Under the pieces are notes generated by a model. The model ran no database searches, was not told the DNA's origin, and saw nothing but the letters and a program-made list of their open reading frames with translations. The position numbers and the translations under genes are program-made. This document shows positions 36,451 through 45,065 of a stretch of DNA of 64,000 bases, one piece after another. This stretch comes from Mucilaginibacter paludis DSM 18603. GTDB lineage: Bacteria > Bacteroidota > Bacteroidia > Sphingobacteriales > Sphingobacteriaceae. Numbering within the stretch: the first letter of the stretch is position 1; each line of letters starts with the position of its first letter. The DNA lies in the NCBI RefSeq assembly GCF_000166195.2, contig NZ_CM001403.1:4606432-4670431 (forward strand), given 5' to 3'.

Positions 36451-37422
36451 ATGAAAAAGGGACTATTGCTTATACTGTTTTTGAGTGTTATAAGTGTAAC
36501 TTACGCTCAAAAAAAGAAAGCCAGAACACGATCTAAAAAAGCAACAACAACGGCGGCAGTGAACAACAATGCGCCAAATAGCAATACAACTATTGCTGTT
36601 ACACAAACCGCTTTGGTTGACACCAATAAAAAGCCTGTAGTTGCGCCAGTTTTGGATCGCCCTTTGGACGGCTATTATAAAAAGACGAATACCTTAAGTG
36701 CTCAGCCGGTTGCTTATGCAACGTTGCGCCAGGCAGATGTGATTTTTGCCAAGCGGATTTGGCGTGAAATTGATTTGCGCGAGAAAATGAACCAATACAT
36801 GGCATCGCCCAAAGCCAGGTTAATAGATGTTTTGGTAGATGCAATACAGGCCGACGAGTTGAGGGCTTTTGATGCCTCGCCAAGTAAAGGCTTTCCTAAC
36901 GGCGATGAATTTGCAATTCCATTAACATCAAAGCAGGCCATGGCCAAACTGGCCGATAGCGTTTTAGTTGATAAGTTAGATAAGGATGGGAATAAAATTA
37001 GCTCTGAAATGAGGATGGGCGAGTTTAATCCTGATAGTATCGTTAAGTTCAGGATTAAGGAAGACTGGATCTTTGATAAAGAGCGATCTGTTTTTGAGCC
37101 CAGAATTATCGGTATAGCCCCGTTGATCCAAATTAAAATAGGAGCGGAGACACTCGACTATCAACCGGCTTTCTGGATTTATTTCCCTGAAGCCCGGCCT
37201 ATACTGGCAGCTAAAGAAGTATCTATGCGCAACAACGACGCGACTAATTTAAGTTACGACCAGGTGTTCCTGAAAAGGATATTCAGTAGTTATATTACCA
37301 AAGAATCCAACGAAAAAGATGAGCGGATTAAAGATTATGCCCAAGGCATTGATAAACTTTATGAATCAGAACGCATCAAAAAATCGTTAATGGATTGGGA
37401 ACTTAACTTATGGCAATACTAA
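36451..37422 (+). CDS. gldN: GldN, type IX secretion ring protein
   Basis: A 323-residue exported protein from the ATG at 36451; an in-frame GTG lies two codons upstream, and AGAAAGGA stands upstream of both. A signal peptide (MKKGLLLILFLSVISVTYAQ) precedes a basic, Thr/Asn-rich linker and the GldN domain (DVIFAKRIWREIDLREKMN, FRIKEDWIFDKERSVFEPRIIGIAP, FWIYFPEARPIL). GldN (PorN) pairs with GldK in the periplasmic ring. A clear terminator follows at 37447. Confidence 0.94.
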   Translation: MKKGLLLILFLSVISVTYAQKKKARTRSKKATTTAAVNNNAPNSNTTIAVTQTALVDTNKKPVVAPVLDRPLDGYYKKTNTLSAQPVAYATLRQADVIFAKRIWREIDLREKMNQYMASPKARLIDVLVDAIQADELRAFDASPSKGFPNGDEFAIPLTSKQAMAKLADSVLVDKLDKDGNKISSEMRMGEFNPDSIVKFRIKEDWIFDKERSVFEPRIIGIAPLIQIKIGAETLDYQPAFWIYFPEARPILAAKEVSMRNNDATNLSYDQVFLKRIFSSYITKESNEKDERIKDYAQGIDKLYESERIKKSLMDWELNLWQY

Positions 37423-37446
37423 ACTAAAACGTTGAATGAAATTTGG

Positions 37447-37482
37447 AGCCACGGCGTTTACTCGTCCGTGGCTTTTTATTTT
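37447..37482 (+). terminator. terminator after gldN
   Basis: An 8-bp stem AGCCACGG/CCGTGGCT (37447-37454 and 37466-37473) with an 11-base loop and a T-rich tail (tttttattttg). Confidence 0.9.
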
Positions 37483-37613
37483 GTTTAAGCTATTTCAATA
37501 ATGCTTTGTTTACTGGTTTTATTAAATATGGTGGAAATAATAATAAACACTGTAATACTCAAATTAAACCCTGCTGCCCCGATAGATTGAAATAATCCTT
37601 TAAAGGGATTTTT

Positions 37614-37982
37614 TCAATTACACATATCCTGCGGTATCACCTTTGTTATTTTTATCAACTTTTTAACTACAATGATACTGTCATATTGCGAGTCGAGAGC
37701 ATCGGCCTTGGTGGCCTTGATCTTGTTGCCTTCAACTTCTACGTAAACCGGCTCATAGGGTTTTTGAAAATTGAGTTCGGCATATTCTTTCTCCATGGTT
37801 GATGAATTATCGGTTACCCAAAACTCATTTCCGGTTTCGCAATCCTTGAACGATTTTACTTCGGGTCCTAAACTGTAAACCCCTTTATATACTACAGCAG
37901 GTGCATTCTTCTTATCCGAATCGCCACAACCGCATATACCTAACACTAAAACGCAGGCCAATAATATAGAATTTATTTTCAT
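37614..37982 (-). CDS. small lipoprotein of unknown function
   Basis: A 122-residue lipoprotein from the ATG at 37980-37982 (signal MKINSILLACVLVLGICGC). The mature part has GVYSLGPEVKSFKDC followed by EFWVTDNSS and EPVYVEVEGNKIKAT. The GxEVxSFxxC pattern resembles envelope lipoproteins with an OB-like small beta-domain, but I cannot name the family. It starts 13 bases after the permease gene on the same strand, so it is probably the last gene of that operon. Two Cys remain in the mature part (one near residue 48, one near the C terminus) and could form a disulfide. Confidence 0.75.
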   Translation of the reverse strand: MKINSILLACVLVLGICGCGDSDKKNAPAVVYKGVYSLGPEVKSFKDCETGNEFWVTDNSSTMEKEYAELNFQKPYEPVYVEVEGNKIKATKADALDSQYDSIIVVKKLIKITKVIPQDMCN

Positions 37983-37995
37983 GGGTTTTGCAAAT

Positions 37996-39222
37996 TTACA
38001 AATCCTGTTTGATTTCGTCCAATCCTTGCACACTAACTCTTGCACTTATTCCCGATGATATGAGTGCGATAACGCTGACCGTTAAAAAAACCAGTATAAA
38101 GTCGGTAAAGTTGATGGCTATAGGGTAAGCGTCGATCACGCTACTTTGGCTGCCCATTTTTACCCAGCCATAATGCAGTTGAAGCAGGCAAAACACTAAA
38201 CCTATCACAACCCCGGCTAAGCAGCCTATCAGTGATATCATCATGCCCTCGGCAAAAAATATACGCTTTATTAAGCCTCTGCTTGCACCAAGGCTGCTTA
38301 GGATAGCAATATCCTTCCGTTTATCCATTACCAGCATCGTAAGAGAGCCAACAATATTAAATATGGCTATAATCAGCACGAAAGTAAGGATACTGAATAC
38401 CGCCCACTTTTCCGAATTTAAGATTCGATACAAGGAGGTGTTTTGCTCGTAGCGGTCTTTCACGGTAAAGGCATTGCCTATCTTAGTCTTTATTTCATTC
38501 TGTACCTTATCAAGGTCGGTACCATCCTTAAAATTCAGTTCGATAGAAGATACTTCATTCGGTTCGTCAAGCAGTTCTCTGGTAAAGGATAGCGGAGTTA
38601 CCACAATGTCGTCAAAGTCCTGTTGAATGGAGAATACGCCCGATGGATAAATATTTTTCTGGATAAACTCATCCATTGGGTTAACCGAATTCACTAAGCC
38701 ACGTCGCGGCGAATAGATTTGCAGCGGCGTTAGCTCATCTTTGATATTGACCGATAAACTGGACTGTACTATGGTTCCGATGACTGCCGCGGCTTGCTTA
38801 TGCAACTCCAGGGTAAAAGATCCGGATATTATTGTGCTATCAAGGCCCCGGTTATTTAAAAATTCGGTACTTACACCCTTAACGGTACTGATTACCTGCC
38901 GGTCCCCATATCTTACCAAAGCTTTTTCTTCCAAAACCTCGGCAAATGAAAACAAGGCCGCATTTTTGTGCAGGGTATTAAAATAAGGCGTATTAGGGTC
39001 GAAGGTTTTGCCCCGTACCGGTTCAATTTTCAGCTCCGGGCTAAAGTTGTTATAAAGAGCCAGGATTACCTTTTCAAAGCCATTAAATACCGATAAAATG
39101 ACGATTAACGCCGCGCTTCCAATAAAAACACCCAGCATCGATATGCCCGAAATAATGTTAATAGCATGCGTGCTCTTTCTTGAAAAAAGATAGCGCCGGG
39201 CTATATATACTGATGTATTCAA
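37996..39222 (-). CDS. ABC transporter permease, LolC/LolE (FtsX) type
   Basis: A protein of about 408 residues. The frame runs upstream into the MBL gene, but the first family residues are LNTSVYIARRYLFSRKSTHA, so I place the start at TTG 39220-39222, 13 bases after the MBL stop. One TM lies near the N terminus (ISMLGVFIGSAALIVILSVFNGF), then a periplasmic MacPB-like domain (about 55-270), then three TMs (VFSILTFVLIIAIFNIVGSL, MISLIGCLAGVVIGLVFCLL, FILVFLTVSVIALISSGIS). This layout is that of the lipoprotein-releasing permeases. No ATPase or partner gene is next to it; such genes lie elsewhere in many Bacteroidota. Confidence 0.88.
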   Translation of the reverse strand: MNTSVYIARRYLFSRKSTHAINIISGISMLGVFIGSAALIVILSVFNGFEKVILALYNNFSPELKIEPVRGKTFDPNTPYFNTLHKNAALFSFAEVLEEKALVRYGDRQVISTVKGVSTEFLNNRGLDSTIISGSFTLELHKQAAAVIGTIVQSSLSVNIKDELTPLQIYSPRRGLVNSVNPMDEFIQKNIYPSGVFSIQQDFDDIVVTPLSFTRELLDEPNEVSSIELNFKDGTDLDKVQNEIKTKIGNAFTVKDRYEQNTSLYRILNSEKWAVFSILTFVLIIAIFNIVGSLTMLVMDKRKDIAILSSLGASRGLIKRIFFAEGMMISLIGCLAGVVIGLVFCLLQLHYGWVKMGSQSSVIDAYPIAINFTDFILVFLTVSVIALISSGISARVSVQGLDEIKQDL

Positions 39223-39235
39223 TGGTCGATTTAAA

Positions 39236-39874
39236 TTAAATGAAAAAAGGATTGTGCTCCTTTTCAAAGCCGATTGTAGTTTCTTCACCGTGGCCGGGAT
39301 AAACAATACAATCATCCGGCAGGGTAAACAATTTTTGTTCGATATTATCTATCAGGGTTTTAAAATCTCCCCCAGGCAAATCAGTGCGGCCTATGCTGCC
39401 TCTGAAAAGCACATCGCCACCCACCAAAAAGTTTTCTTCGCGGGCGTAAAAACATAAGTGCGCAGGCGAGTGGCCGGGTGCAAAAATAAGCTCCAACGTT
39501 CCTTTGCCTAATGTGATTGTCCCCGTTTCGGGTAAAAAGGTGTCCGGCATCGGCGAAACATCGTATCTGAAGCCCATCTGAGGGGCATATGATGGCACCG
39601 CAACCAATACAGGCACTTCGCCCTCATGAAATTGAGGTTTTAAACCGTATTGTTCAAAAATAAACTTATTGCCAAAAACATGATCTATGTGGCAATGTGT
39701 GTTGAGTGATAAAACTGGTTTTAAATTATGCTGCTTAATAAAATTAACCACTATGTTCTGCTCTGAGGCAGTATACATACCCGGATCAACAATGGCGCAG
39801 TCGCCGCTCTCGTCAAAAACGATATAGGTATTTTCCTGGTATGGATTATTAGGAAATGCTTGTATCTGTAACAT
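39236..39874 (-). CDS. metallo-beta-lactamase-fold hydrolase, glyoxalase II-like
   Basis: A 212-residue cytoplasmic enzyme. The metal motif THCHIDH (one residue different from the common THxHxDH) is followed by the ligands FAPGHSPAHL, VGGDVLFRGSIGRTDLP and VYPGHGEETTIG. The layout fits hydroxyacylglutathione-hydrolase-like thioesterases, often seen in organisms lacking glutathione, so the real substrate is uncertain. It is the first gene of the unit with the LolC/E-type permease and the small lipoprotein. Confidence 0.92.
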   Translation of the reverse strand: MLQIQAFPNNPYQENTYIVFDESGDCAIVDPGMYTASEQNIVVNFIKQHNLKPVLSLNTHCHIDHVFGNKFIFEQYGLKPQFHEGEVPVLVAVPSYAPQMGFRYDVSPMPDTFLPETGTITLGKGTLELIFAPGHSPAHLCFYAREENFLVGGDVLFRGSIGRTDLPGGDFKTLIDNIEQKLFTLPDDCIVYPGHGEETTIGFEKEHNPFFI

Positions 39875-40119
39875 ACTCCAAAAGTAAACTATTTTAATGA
39901 GTTGCTGAGTTGAGCGGTGTGAATTGTAGAAGACGAATAAGGCATAATGATTGAGTACCGATAGTAGTGGTGCCTCATCTATTATTAATTTTTAGCGCTT
40001 GGCATTTAAAGGTATTTAAAATTTTTTTGAATAGATTGCTGACAATCATACTGTTGTTTTATTGGTAATCAATAGTTTAGGACTGATGACGGGGTAAAAA
40101 TCGGTGGCCCCGTGCGATT

Positions 40120-40147
40120 CCCCTCTTGAGAGGGGCGGAGGGGTGTG
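40120..40147. repeat. dispersed hairpin repeat, family F
   Basis: A perfect palindrome cccctcttgagagggg (40120-40135) followed by cggaggggtgtg. It is a short self-complementary unit in the non-coding stretch after the MBL gene. No second copy was noticed in this window. Confidence 0.5.
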
Positions 40148-40242
40148 TACTATTCGAGCGATGTTTAACCAGATGATAAGCCCATGAAACAGGCAAATTT
40201 AGTCGCACGATGAACATACGCCTGAACAAGTGTACGAGGTTC

Positions 40243-41170
40243 ACGTCATCGCTGTTTTTTTTGACTGGCGGATCTGTTGCTTATAATGACGTCTTCTTAA
40301 GTTTTTGATTATCAGTGCGTATTTTTTTCTGTAAAAAATTAGTATCTTAATTTAGAGCCGGAGCCTTACTCAGTATGACACGCCTTTTTTTGTGCGCGAA
40401 AGCGGTCATCCTGAGCCTGTCGAAGGACGTGCGGCATGGCCCTGTACGAGGTCTTTTTTTGATGCGGCTTATCATTTCGATTGCATAAGATACTGATTGT
40501 CATACTGTATATTATTGCTCTAATATACAGTATTCTTAATTTAAAGCATCGGCCCCCTCAGTCGCCGCGGGAAAGGCTTTGTTCTTTTTTCTTGACAAAA
40601 AAGAACCAAAAAGTCAAGACTGCCCGATCCTTCCACCCGCAGGCCAAACCCGGCCCGGCGTGCAGTCTGGCCTTTGCGCACATTTCTTTCTGCGCAAAAT
40701 AGCCTACAGGTTTCAAACGTCATCCCTATTTTTTTCCGGTTGGCCGGGTCCGTTACTTATAATGACGTCTTCTTAAGTTTTTGATTATCAGCTCGTATTT
40801 TTTTTCTATAAAAATCAGTATTATTAATTTAGAGCCGGAGCCTTACTCAGTATGACACGCTCTTTTTTTGTGCGCGAAAGCTGTCCTCCTGAGCCTGTCG
40901 AAGGACGTTCGGCATGGCCCTGTACGGGTTTTTTTGATGTGGTTTATCATTTCGATTACCCAAGTTGTTGATTATGAGCGTATTTTTATTGCGCTAATAA
41001 TCGGTATTCTTAACTTAGAACATCGTCCCGCTCAATCGCCGCGGGAAGGGGCTTGTCACTTTTTGTCTTGATACAAAAAGTAACCAAAAAAATCAAGACT
41101 GCCCGATCCTTCCCCCCGCAGGCCAACTCCCGGCCCGGCGTGCAGTCAGGGCCTTTGCGCACTTTGCTAT
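40243..41170. repeat. tandem repeat of a non-coding unit of about 474 bp, family C
   Basis: Unit 1 runs from about 40243 to 40716 and unit 2 from about 40717 to 41170. Shared blocks in order: cttataatgacgtcttctta, gagccggagccttactcagt, gcgcgaaag, gagcctgtcgaaggacgt, cgccgcggga, a hairpin with five Ts, aagactgcccgatccttcc and cccggcccggcgtgcagtc. Gaps and substitutions between units are many, so the duplication is old or under selection for structure. A third copy lies at 63720-64000. Short open frames in the units do not look like genes. Together with the sequence to 41299 this is a gene-free stretch of about 1.4 kb. Confidence 0.88.
40581..40606. other. hairpin inside repeat unit C1
   Basis: GTTCTTTTTT paired with AAAAAAGAAC around a short loop. 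The same position in unit C2 (41055-41084) and C3 (63831-63858) also forms a stem, with base changes on both arms in C2. Confidence 0.75.
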
Positions 41171-41299
41171 CTACATCAATAATTAACGGAGTTCGAACGT
41201 GATTAATTATTACATTCGGCGCTCCGGATGTTACTCTAAAGGACATCCTGCGAAGTGAGATGCAATAAATATCTTATTTACATGATTTAATTACAATCA

Positions 41300-42292
41300 A
41301 TGAAAGCCATCACATACACTACCACAAGCACAGAAAATATCGCTGGGATATCGAATCGAACTCATGTTAATAACCCAATAGGCTACGCTTATGAAACAGA
41401 TACGCACTTTGTGCACTTCTATGGTAAGAATGTACGGTGGTGGACAATCTCAAATGGGATAACTGTTACAGAGCAAAAAACAGGTAGCTTGGAAAATTGG
41501 GTTAGGAAAACGTTTGGTGCACAACATATCAAGCCGATGCTTTCGGAACCTGGGGTGGTCAATAAATGCGTTTGGAGACCGGGCTTATTTTTTCAAGATG
41601 ATACATTCAAAGCCTTCAACTTTACTGCCAAAGAAATGCGGCTGTCTTCTCAATCCATTAAATTGTTAATAGAGCGATTAGATGAGCTATTTGTTTACAT
41701 TGAACCTAACCAAAGCAGTTTTGGTACGTATAGTCACAAAACTCGAGAGCTACTTATATTAGCGTCGACGGAGGTTGAGAATTTTTGGAACGTGTATATG
41801 TCATTATCATCTGTACCCAAACAGAATGGTCGAACTTATACTACCAATGATTATGTAAAATTAGCGCAACACCTACATCTCAAAGAATACAAATTTGCGC
41901 TTCAAGCATATGAAGGTATCGCTCCAATCATTCCTTTTTCTAACTGGGATTCCTTGTCGCCAACGAAGTCGCTCGATTGGTATGACTCATATAATAAAAC
42001 TAAGCACGATAGAAACTCAAATTTTTCAGAGGCAACACTACTTAATTGCATCAAAGCGGTAGTTGCTAACCTGGTGATGTTTTCCGTAATGTATAGTCCA
42101 CATGCATTATATGACCAGTCTAATACCTTTTCCTCTTTAGTGAATCAGCATTTTGAATTAGAACTTATAAATATGGATCCAACCAAATTTTATCTCCCAT
42201 TAATCGATACGCAAGGGCATGTGCCAACGCTCTTAGCCTTCGATTCGCACAGTCGCTATAAGCCTTTTGTTGCTAATGTTGTAGGTATTTAA
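41300..42292 (+). CDS. orphan protein of unknown function
   Basis: A 330-residue soluble protein with no signal or TM segment; I do not recognise its family. The N-terminal part is beta-rich with aromatic residues (GYAYETDTHFVHFYGKNVRWWTI). The C-terminal part is helical: YSHKTRELLILASTEVENFW, then WYDSYNKTKHDRNSNFSEATLLNCIKAVVANLVMF. A helical pair with YNKxKHDR recalls HEPN-type domains, but the usual Rx4-6H is not clear, so this is only a suggestion. It stands alone between the tandem repeat and convergent gldD, and its sequence seems more AT-rich than its neighbours, which fits an acquired accessory gene. Confidence 0.7.
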   Translation: MKAITYTTTSTENIAGISNRTHVNNPIGYAYETDTHFVHFYGKNVRWWTISNGITVTEQKTGSLENWVRKTFGAQHIKPMLSEPGVVNKCVWRPGLFFQDDTFKAFNFTAKEMRLSSQSIKLLIERLDELFVYIEPNQSSFGTYSHKTRELLILASTEVENFWNVYMSLSSVPKQNGRTYTTNDYVKLAQHLHLKEYKFALQAYEGIAPIIPFSNWDSLSPTKSLDWYDSYNKTKHDRNSNFSEATLLNCIKAVVANLVMFSVMYSPHALYDQSNTFSSLVNQHFELELINMDPTKFYLPLIDTQGHVPTLLAFDSHSRYKPFVANVVGI

Positions 42293-42400
42293 TTGCATAT
42301 TTAAATAACCAGCCGGTTCAGATAGTCGTTTATTCATACAATAGTATCTGAAGAACGTTAAGCACACTTGTGGCTCTCTTTTGATTACTCACCTCGCTCC

Positions 42401-42982
42401 CTAATTTTTCCACCGCAAACCTTGGATCATCACGTCCATATCCTTTTTGATAAAGGTTAATACCGGTTGGATGGAATCCAGCCTGGGTTCGGTGTTAAAA
42501 TAGAGTGCGCCGCGCAGGTAATGTCGGGTGCTGTCTGTTAAAAAAAATTGGGCTGATGATGCCGCGTTGCCATCAATGGTATAATAGATGCCGTAAACCT
42601 TGGTAGCCGGATGGGCGATGGCGCCCTCGTCGATAGAGGTAGCTTTGATGGTATGTTTAAAGGCAAAAAGGTGCGCGTCTTCAACCAGTTCATTAAAAAC
42701 CTTTTTGGATGTAATATCCTCATAGCTTAAATGCAGGGTGCCTTTAAACTGCGGAAACTGAACATTTAACCAGCATGGCTTTGAACCGCGCATGCTGTCG
42801 ATTTCTACAACGGCGTATTTAGGGTATTGAAAAGTGAAAGGGCAACCACCATCATACTGCTGGTAAACCTTATCCGGAAATTCGATCCTGAAATACCCCC
42901 GTGGCTTAGGCGAATAATCGCGGTTGCCTCCGCATGCTGAAAACAGCATTGCAATAATCATTAAGAAGCCGGCCAGCCTCAT
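42401..42982 (-). CDS. gldD: GldD, gliding motility lipoprotein
   Basis: A 193-residue lipoprotein from the ATG at 42980-42982 (signal MRLAGFLMIIAMLFSAC). The start overlaps the aroE stop codon (ATGA), so it is translationally coupled. The GldD signature YSPKPRGYFRIEFPDKVYQ begins the mature part, followed by CPFTFQYPKYAVVEID and CWLNVQFPQFKGTLHLSYEDI. GldD is needed for gliding and secretion in flavobacteria; its biochemical role is not known. It is remote from gldKLMN but on the same kind of chromosome segment. Confidence 0.92.
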   Translation of the reverse strand: MRLAGFLMIIAMLFSACGGNRDYSPKPRGYFRIEFPDKVYQQYDGGCPFTFQYPKYAVVEIDSMRGSKPCWLNVQFPQFKGTLHLSYEDITSKKVFNELVEDAHLFAFKHTIKATSIDEGAIAHPATKVYGIYYTIDGNAASSAQFFLTDSTRHYLRGALYFNTEPRLDSIQPVLTFIKKDMDVMIQGLRWKN

Positions 42983-43779
42983 GGATGTTTGGTTTTTGAG
43001 TTCCATATCTCCCACGATTTTTCGGCCTGCAGAACAAGCATCTCGTATCCATTTTTAATAGCAGCGCCGTTTTCCTTCCCTTTGGTTAAAAACAGGCTTT
43101 GTTCCGGATTATAGATCAGATCGTACAACAGGTGCTCATCTGTTATAAATTCGTAAGGGATCGATGGGCATTCGTGTACATTGGGGGATGTGCCTACAGG
43201 CGTGGTATTGATAATTAGCTTATGTTCGGCAATGTGCTCGTTTGTTAAATCGTCGAACAAAATGGCACCGGCAGCGGGTTTGCGTACCACTACTGTATAG
43301 CTGATATCCAGTTGTTCCAGTACATACTTCACCGCGTTAGCGGCACCGCCGTTGCCTAATATCAGCGCTTTAGTATGCGCATTAGTAAGCAGCGGTTTTA
43401 ACGACATCTCGAAACCATAAATATCGGTATTAAAGCCTTCTAACCTGAAATCATGGCCGTTTATGCCCACTTCACCATTAAAGGCTGCCATTACCGGGCT
43501 TTCGTTTGAAATGCGGATACAATTTACCGCACCTACCTCCTTAGCATCGTGGCTGATCCAGTCCAGCTGTTTCATCACATTGATTTTATGGGGGATGGTT
43601 ACATTGAGCCCGCACAAATGTGGTGTTTGGTGTAACAGTTCAGATAGGGCTGATATATGTTCGATGGGGAACAAATCGTACCGATGATCGGTAATGCCTT
43701 CCTTTTCAAATTTATCTTCGAAGTATTTTTTGGAGAAAGAGTGAGAAAGAGGGTAACCTATCAGGCCGAATTGTTTCAT
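42979..43779 (-). CDS. aroE: shikimate dehydrogenase
   Basis: A 266-residue cytoplasmic enzyme that reduces 3-dehydroshikimate with NADPH in aromatic amino acid synthesis. The substrate domain has FGLIGYPLSHSFSKKYF and GLNVTIPHKINVM with the catalytic-type Lys, then AVNCI and GFNTDIYGF. The nucleotide site is ILGNGGAANAVKYVL (GxGGAx). The C-terminal part has INTTPVGTSPN and GYEMLVLQAEKSWEIW. It is complete and normal in length. Downstream gldD overlaps by 4 bases. Confidence 0.96.
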   Translation of the reverse strand: MKQFGLIGYPLSHSFSKKYFEDKFEKEGITDHRYDLFPIEHISALSELLHQTPHLCGLNVTIPHKINVMKQLDWISHDAKEVGAVNCIRISNESPVMAAFNGEVGINGHDFRLEGFNTDIYGFEMSLKPLLTNAHTKALILGNGGAANAVKYVLEQLDISYTVVVRKPAAGAILFDDLTNEHIAEHKLIINTTPVGTSPNVHECPSIPYEFITDEHLLYDLIYNPEQSLFLTKGKENGAAIKNGYEMLVLQAEKSWEIWNSKTKHP

Positions 43780-43794
43780 TATTTACTGGGATTA

Positions 43795-44203
43795 CACTGA
43801 TTGTTTTTTTGATTTCACCGATTGATTTTGATTTGTGATTACATCGATTAATGAGGTTTTGATTTCACCGATTGACTAAAATACAATTAAACTGATTGAG
43901 CTTTACTTATCCAGCCTGGTGAAAATTCAATAACATCACAACGAAATACTACCGATTTTTAGTTTTTTAATAGAGAGATTATTCTTCAGGCTATCGATTT
44001 AAACAACATGCAATTATAACAATATTCAAACCATACTGTTTAAATAATTTAAAAACCTGACGACCGGTAAACAAATCAATTACTAATCATTAAACCTGCG
44101 TCAGTAATTTACACAATCGCCTTAAACCTCAACCAATCGGTGAAATTAAATCAAACTTAATCGGTGAAATCAAAAAATAATCAGTGGAATCAAATCACAA
44201 ATT
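43795..44203. repeat. long inverted repeat of TTTGATTTCACCGATT units
   Basis: The left arm (about 43795-43905) contains tttgatttcaccgattga twice and gatttgtgatt. The right arm (about 44125-44203) contains aatcggtgaaat twice and aatcaaatcaca, the inverse set. The arms are imperfect, and about 220 AT-rich bases separate them. It fills the 415-base gap between aroE and the phosphosulfolactate synthase gene and reaches the latter's stop codon. No gene lies in it. Confidence 0.75.
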
Positions 44204-44956
44204 AATAAAATGATCAAAGGTGTCGCTCCGTAAGCCTAAACGCAAGGTTTCAAGCGGTATCATATCAGCAGGGGCGATATTGCCCAGGTTAACATTGGCA
44301 CCTAATAATTTGATAAACCACACCTGCTGTGCTTTTTGGGGAGCTTCCCAGATGATGGTTTCCTGTGGTATTTGTGTTAGTATTTCATCAACTAAGCCCT
44401 GCCTTACTTCTCCCGAGTCGCGGTAGATGCCTACGTTGCCACTTTCACGGGCTTCCGCTATTACCTTCCACGATCCGGCTTCAATTTCGGCATTCATCAG
44501 TTTGATCCATTTATAGGGAGCAAATATTTTTTGCACGTCTTTGGAGCCAACTTCGGATATTACGGTAACCTGCTCGCTTAATTTACGGATGTACTCGCAT
44601 TTGATGTCATGTTCAATGGTAATGGAGCCATCCGAAACTTCGCAATGTTCCATTTTGTATTGATCAAGTATCCGGCGGTAATCATCAAACTGGTTACGCA
44701 CGATGAAGGCCTCAAAAAGGGTGCCTCCAAAGTAAACAGGCAGGTTTGCTTCCCGGTAGATCTGTAGTTTTTCTTCCAGTTTAGGCGTGACGAATGAAGT
44801 GGCCCAGCCCAGTTTAATAATATCAGAATGCGGACCGGCAACTTCAATAAAATCTTCTGCCTGGCGGCAGCTCAAACCCTTGTCCATCACCATGGTTAAG
44901 CCGTTGTTGCGCGGCTTGTAAACACGTTCAGGAAGGTCATTAAGATGGTAGTTCAT
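44195..44956 (-). CDS. phosphosulfolactate synthase (ComA family)
   Basis: A 253-residue TIM-barrel enzyme of the ComA family, which adds sulfite to phosphoenolpyruvate to give phosphosulfolactate. Marks: NGLTMVMDKGLS at the start, SDIIKLGWATSF, VYFGGTLFEAFI, HCEVSDGSITIEHDIK, TVISEVGSKD, and WIKLMNAEIEAGSWKVIAEAR with the RESGNVGIYRDSGEVRQ loop. In methanogens it leads to coenzyme M. In Bacteroidota sulfolactate or sulfonolipid metabolism (cysteate, capnine-like lipids) is a possible use. No later pathway gene is beside it, so its product's fate cannot be told here. Confidence 0.92.
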   Translation of the reverse strand: MNYHLNDLPERVYKPRNNGLTMVMDKGLSCRQAEDFIEVAGPHSDIIKLGWATSFVTPKLEEKLQIYREANLPVYFGGTLFEAFIVRNQFDDYRRILDQYKMEHCEVSDGSITIEHDIKCEYIRKLSEQVTVISEVGSKDVQKIFAPYKWIKLMNAEIEAGSWKVIAEARESGNVGIYRDSGEVRQGLVDEILTQIPQETIIWEAPQKAQQVWFIKLLGANVNLGNIAPADMIPLETLRLGLRSDTFDHFINL

Positions 44957-45013
44957 GATAGATTATTCAAATATGTTATAGCCTATAACTAAAAGTTTTG
45001 AAGCCCAAAGTTC

Positions 45014-45047
45014 ATAAAAAATCCGGAACTTTAAAAGCTCCGGATTT
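45014..45047 (-). terminator. terminator after the TPR gene
   Basis: Stem AAATCCGGA/TCCGGATTT (45019-45027 and 45039-45047). Read on the minus strand it is followed by a T-run (ttttttat). It ends the TPR transcript and lies just before the phosphosulfolactate synthase gene. Confidence 0.85.
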
Positions 45048-45065
45048 AAATTTTATTTACGCTGT

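Noticed and set aside
40481..40776. Several open frames of 60-73 codons on both strands in the tandem repeat (also 41010-41246).
   Set aside because: They overlap one another, follow the repeat units rather than codon structure and have no good start context. They are rich in Arg, Pro and Cys as expected from GC-rich palindromes.
40243..41170. Possible CRISPR array.
   Set aside because: The repeat unit is about 474 bp with only two copies and no short spacers; no cas genes are present in the window.
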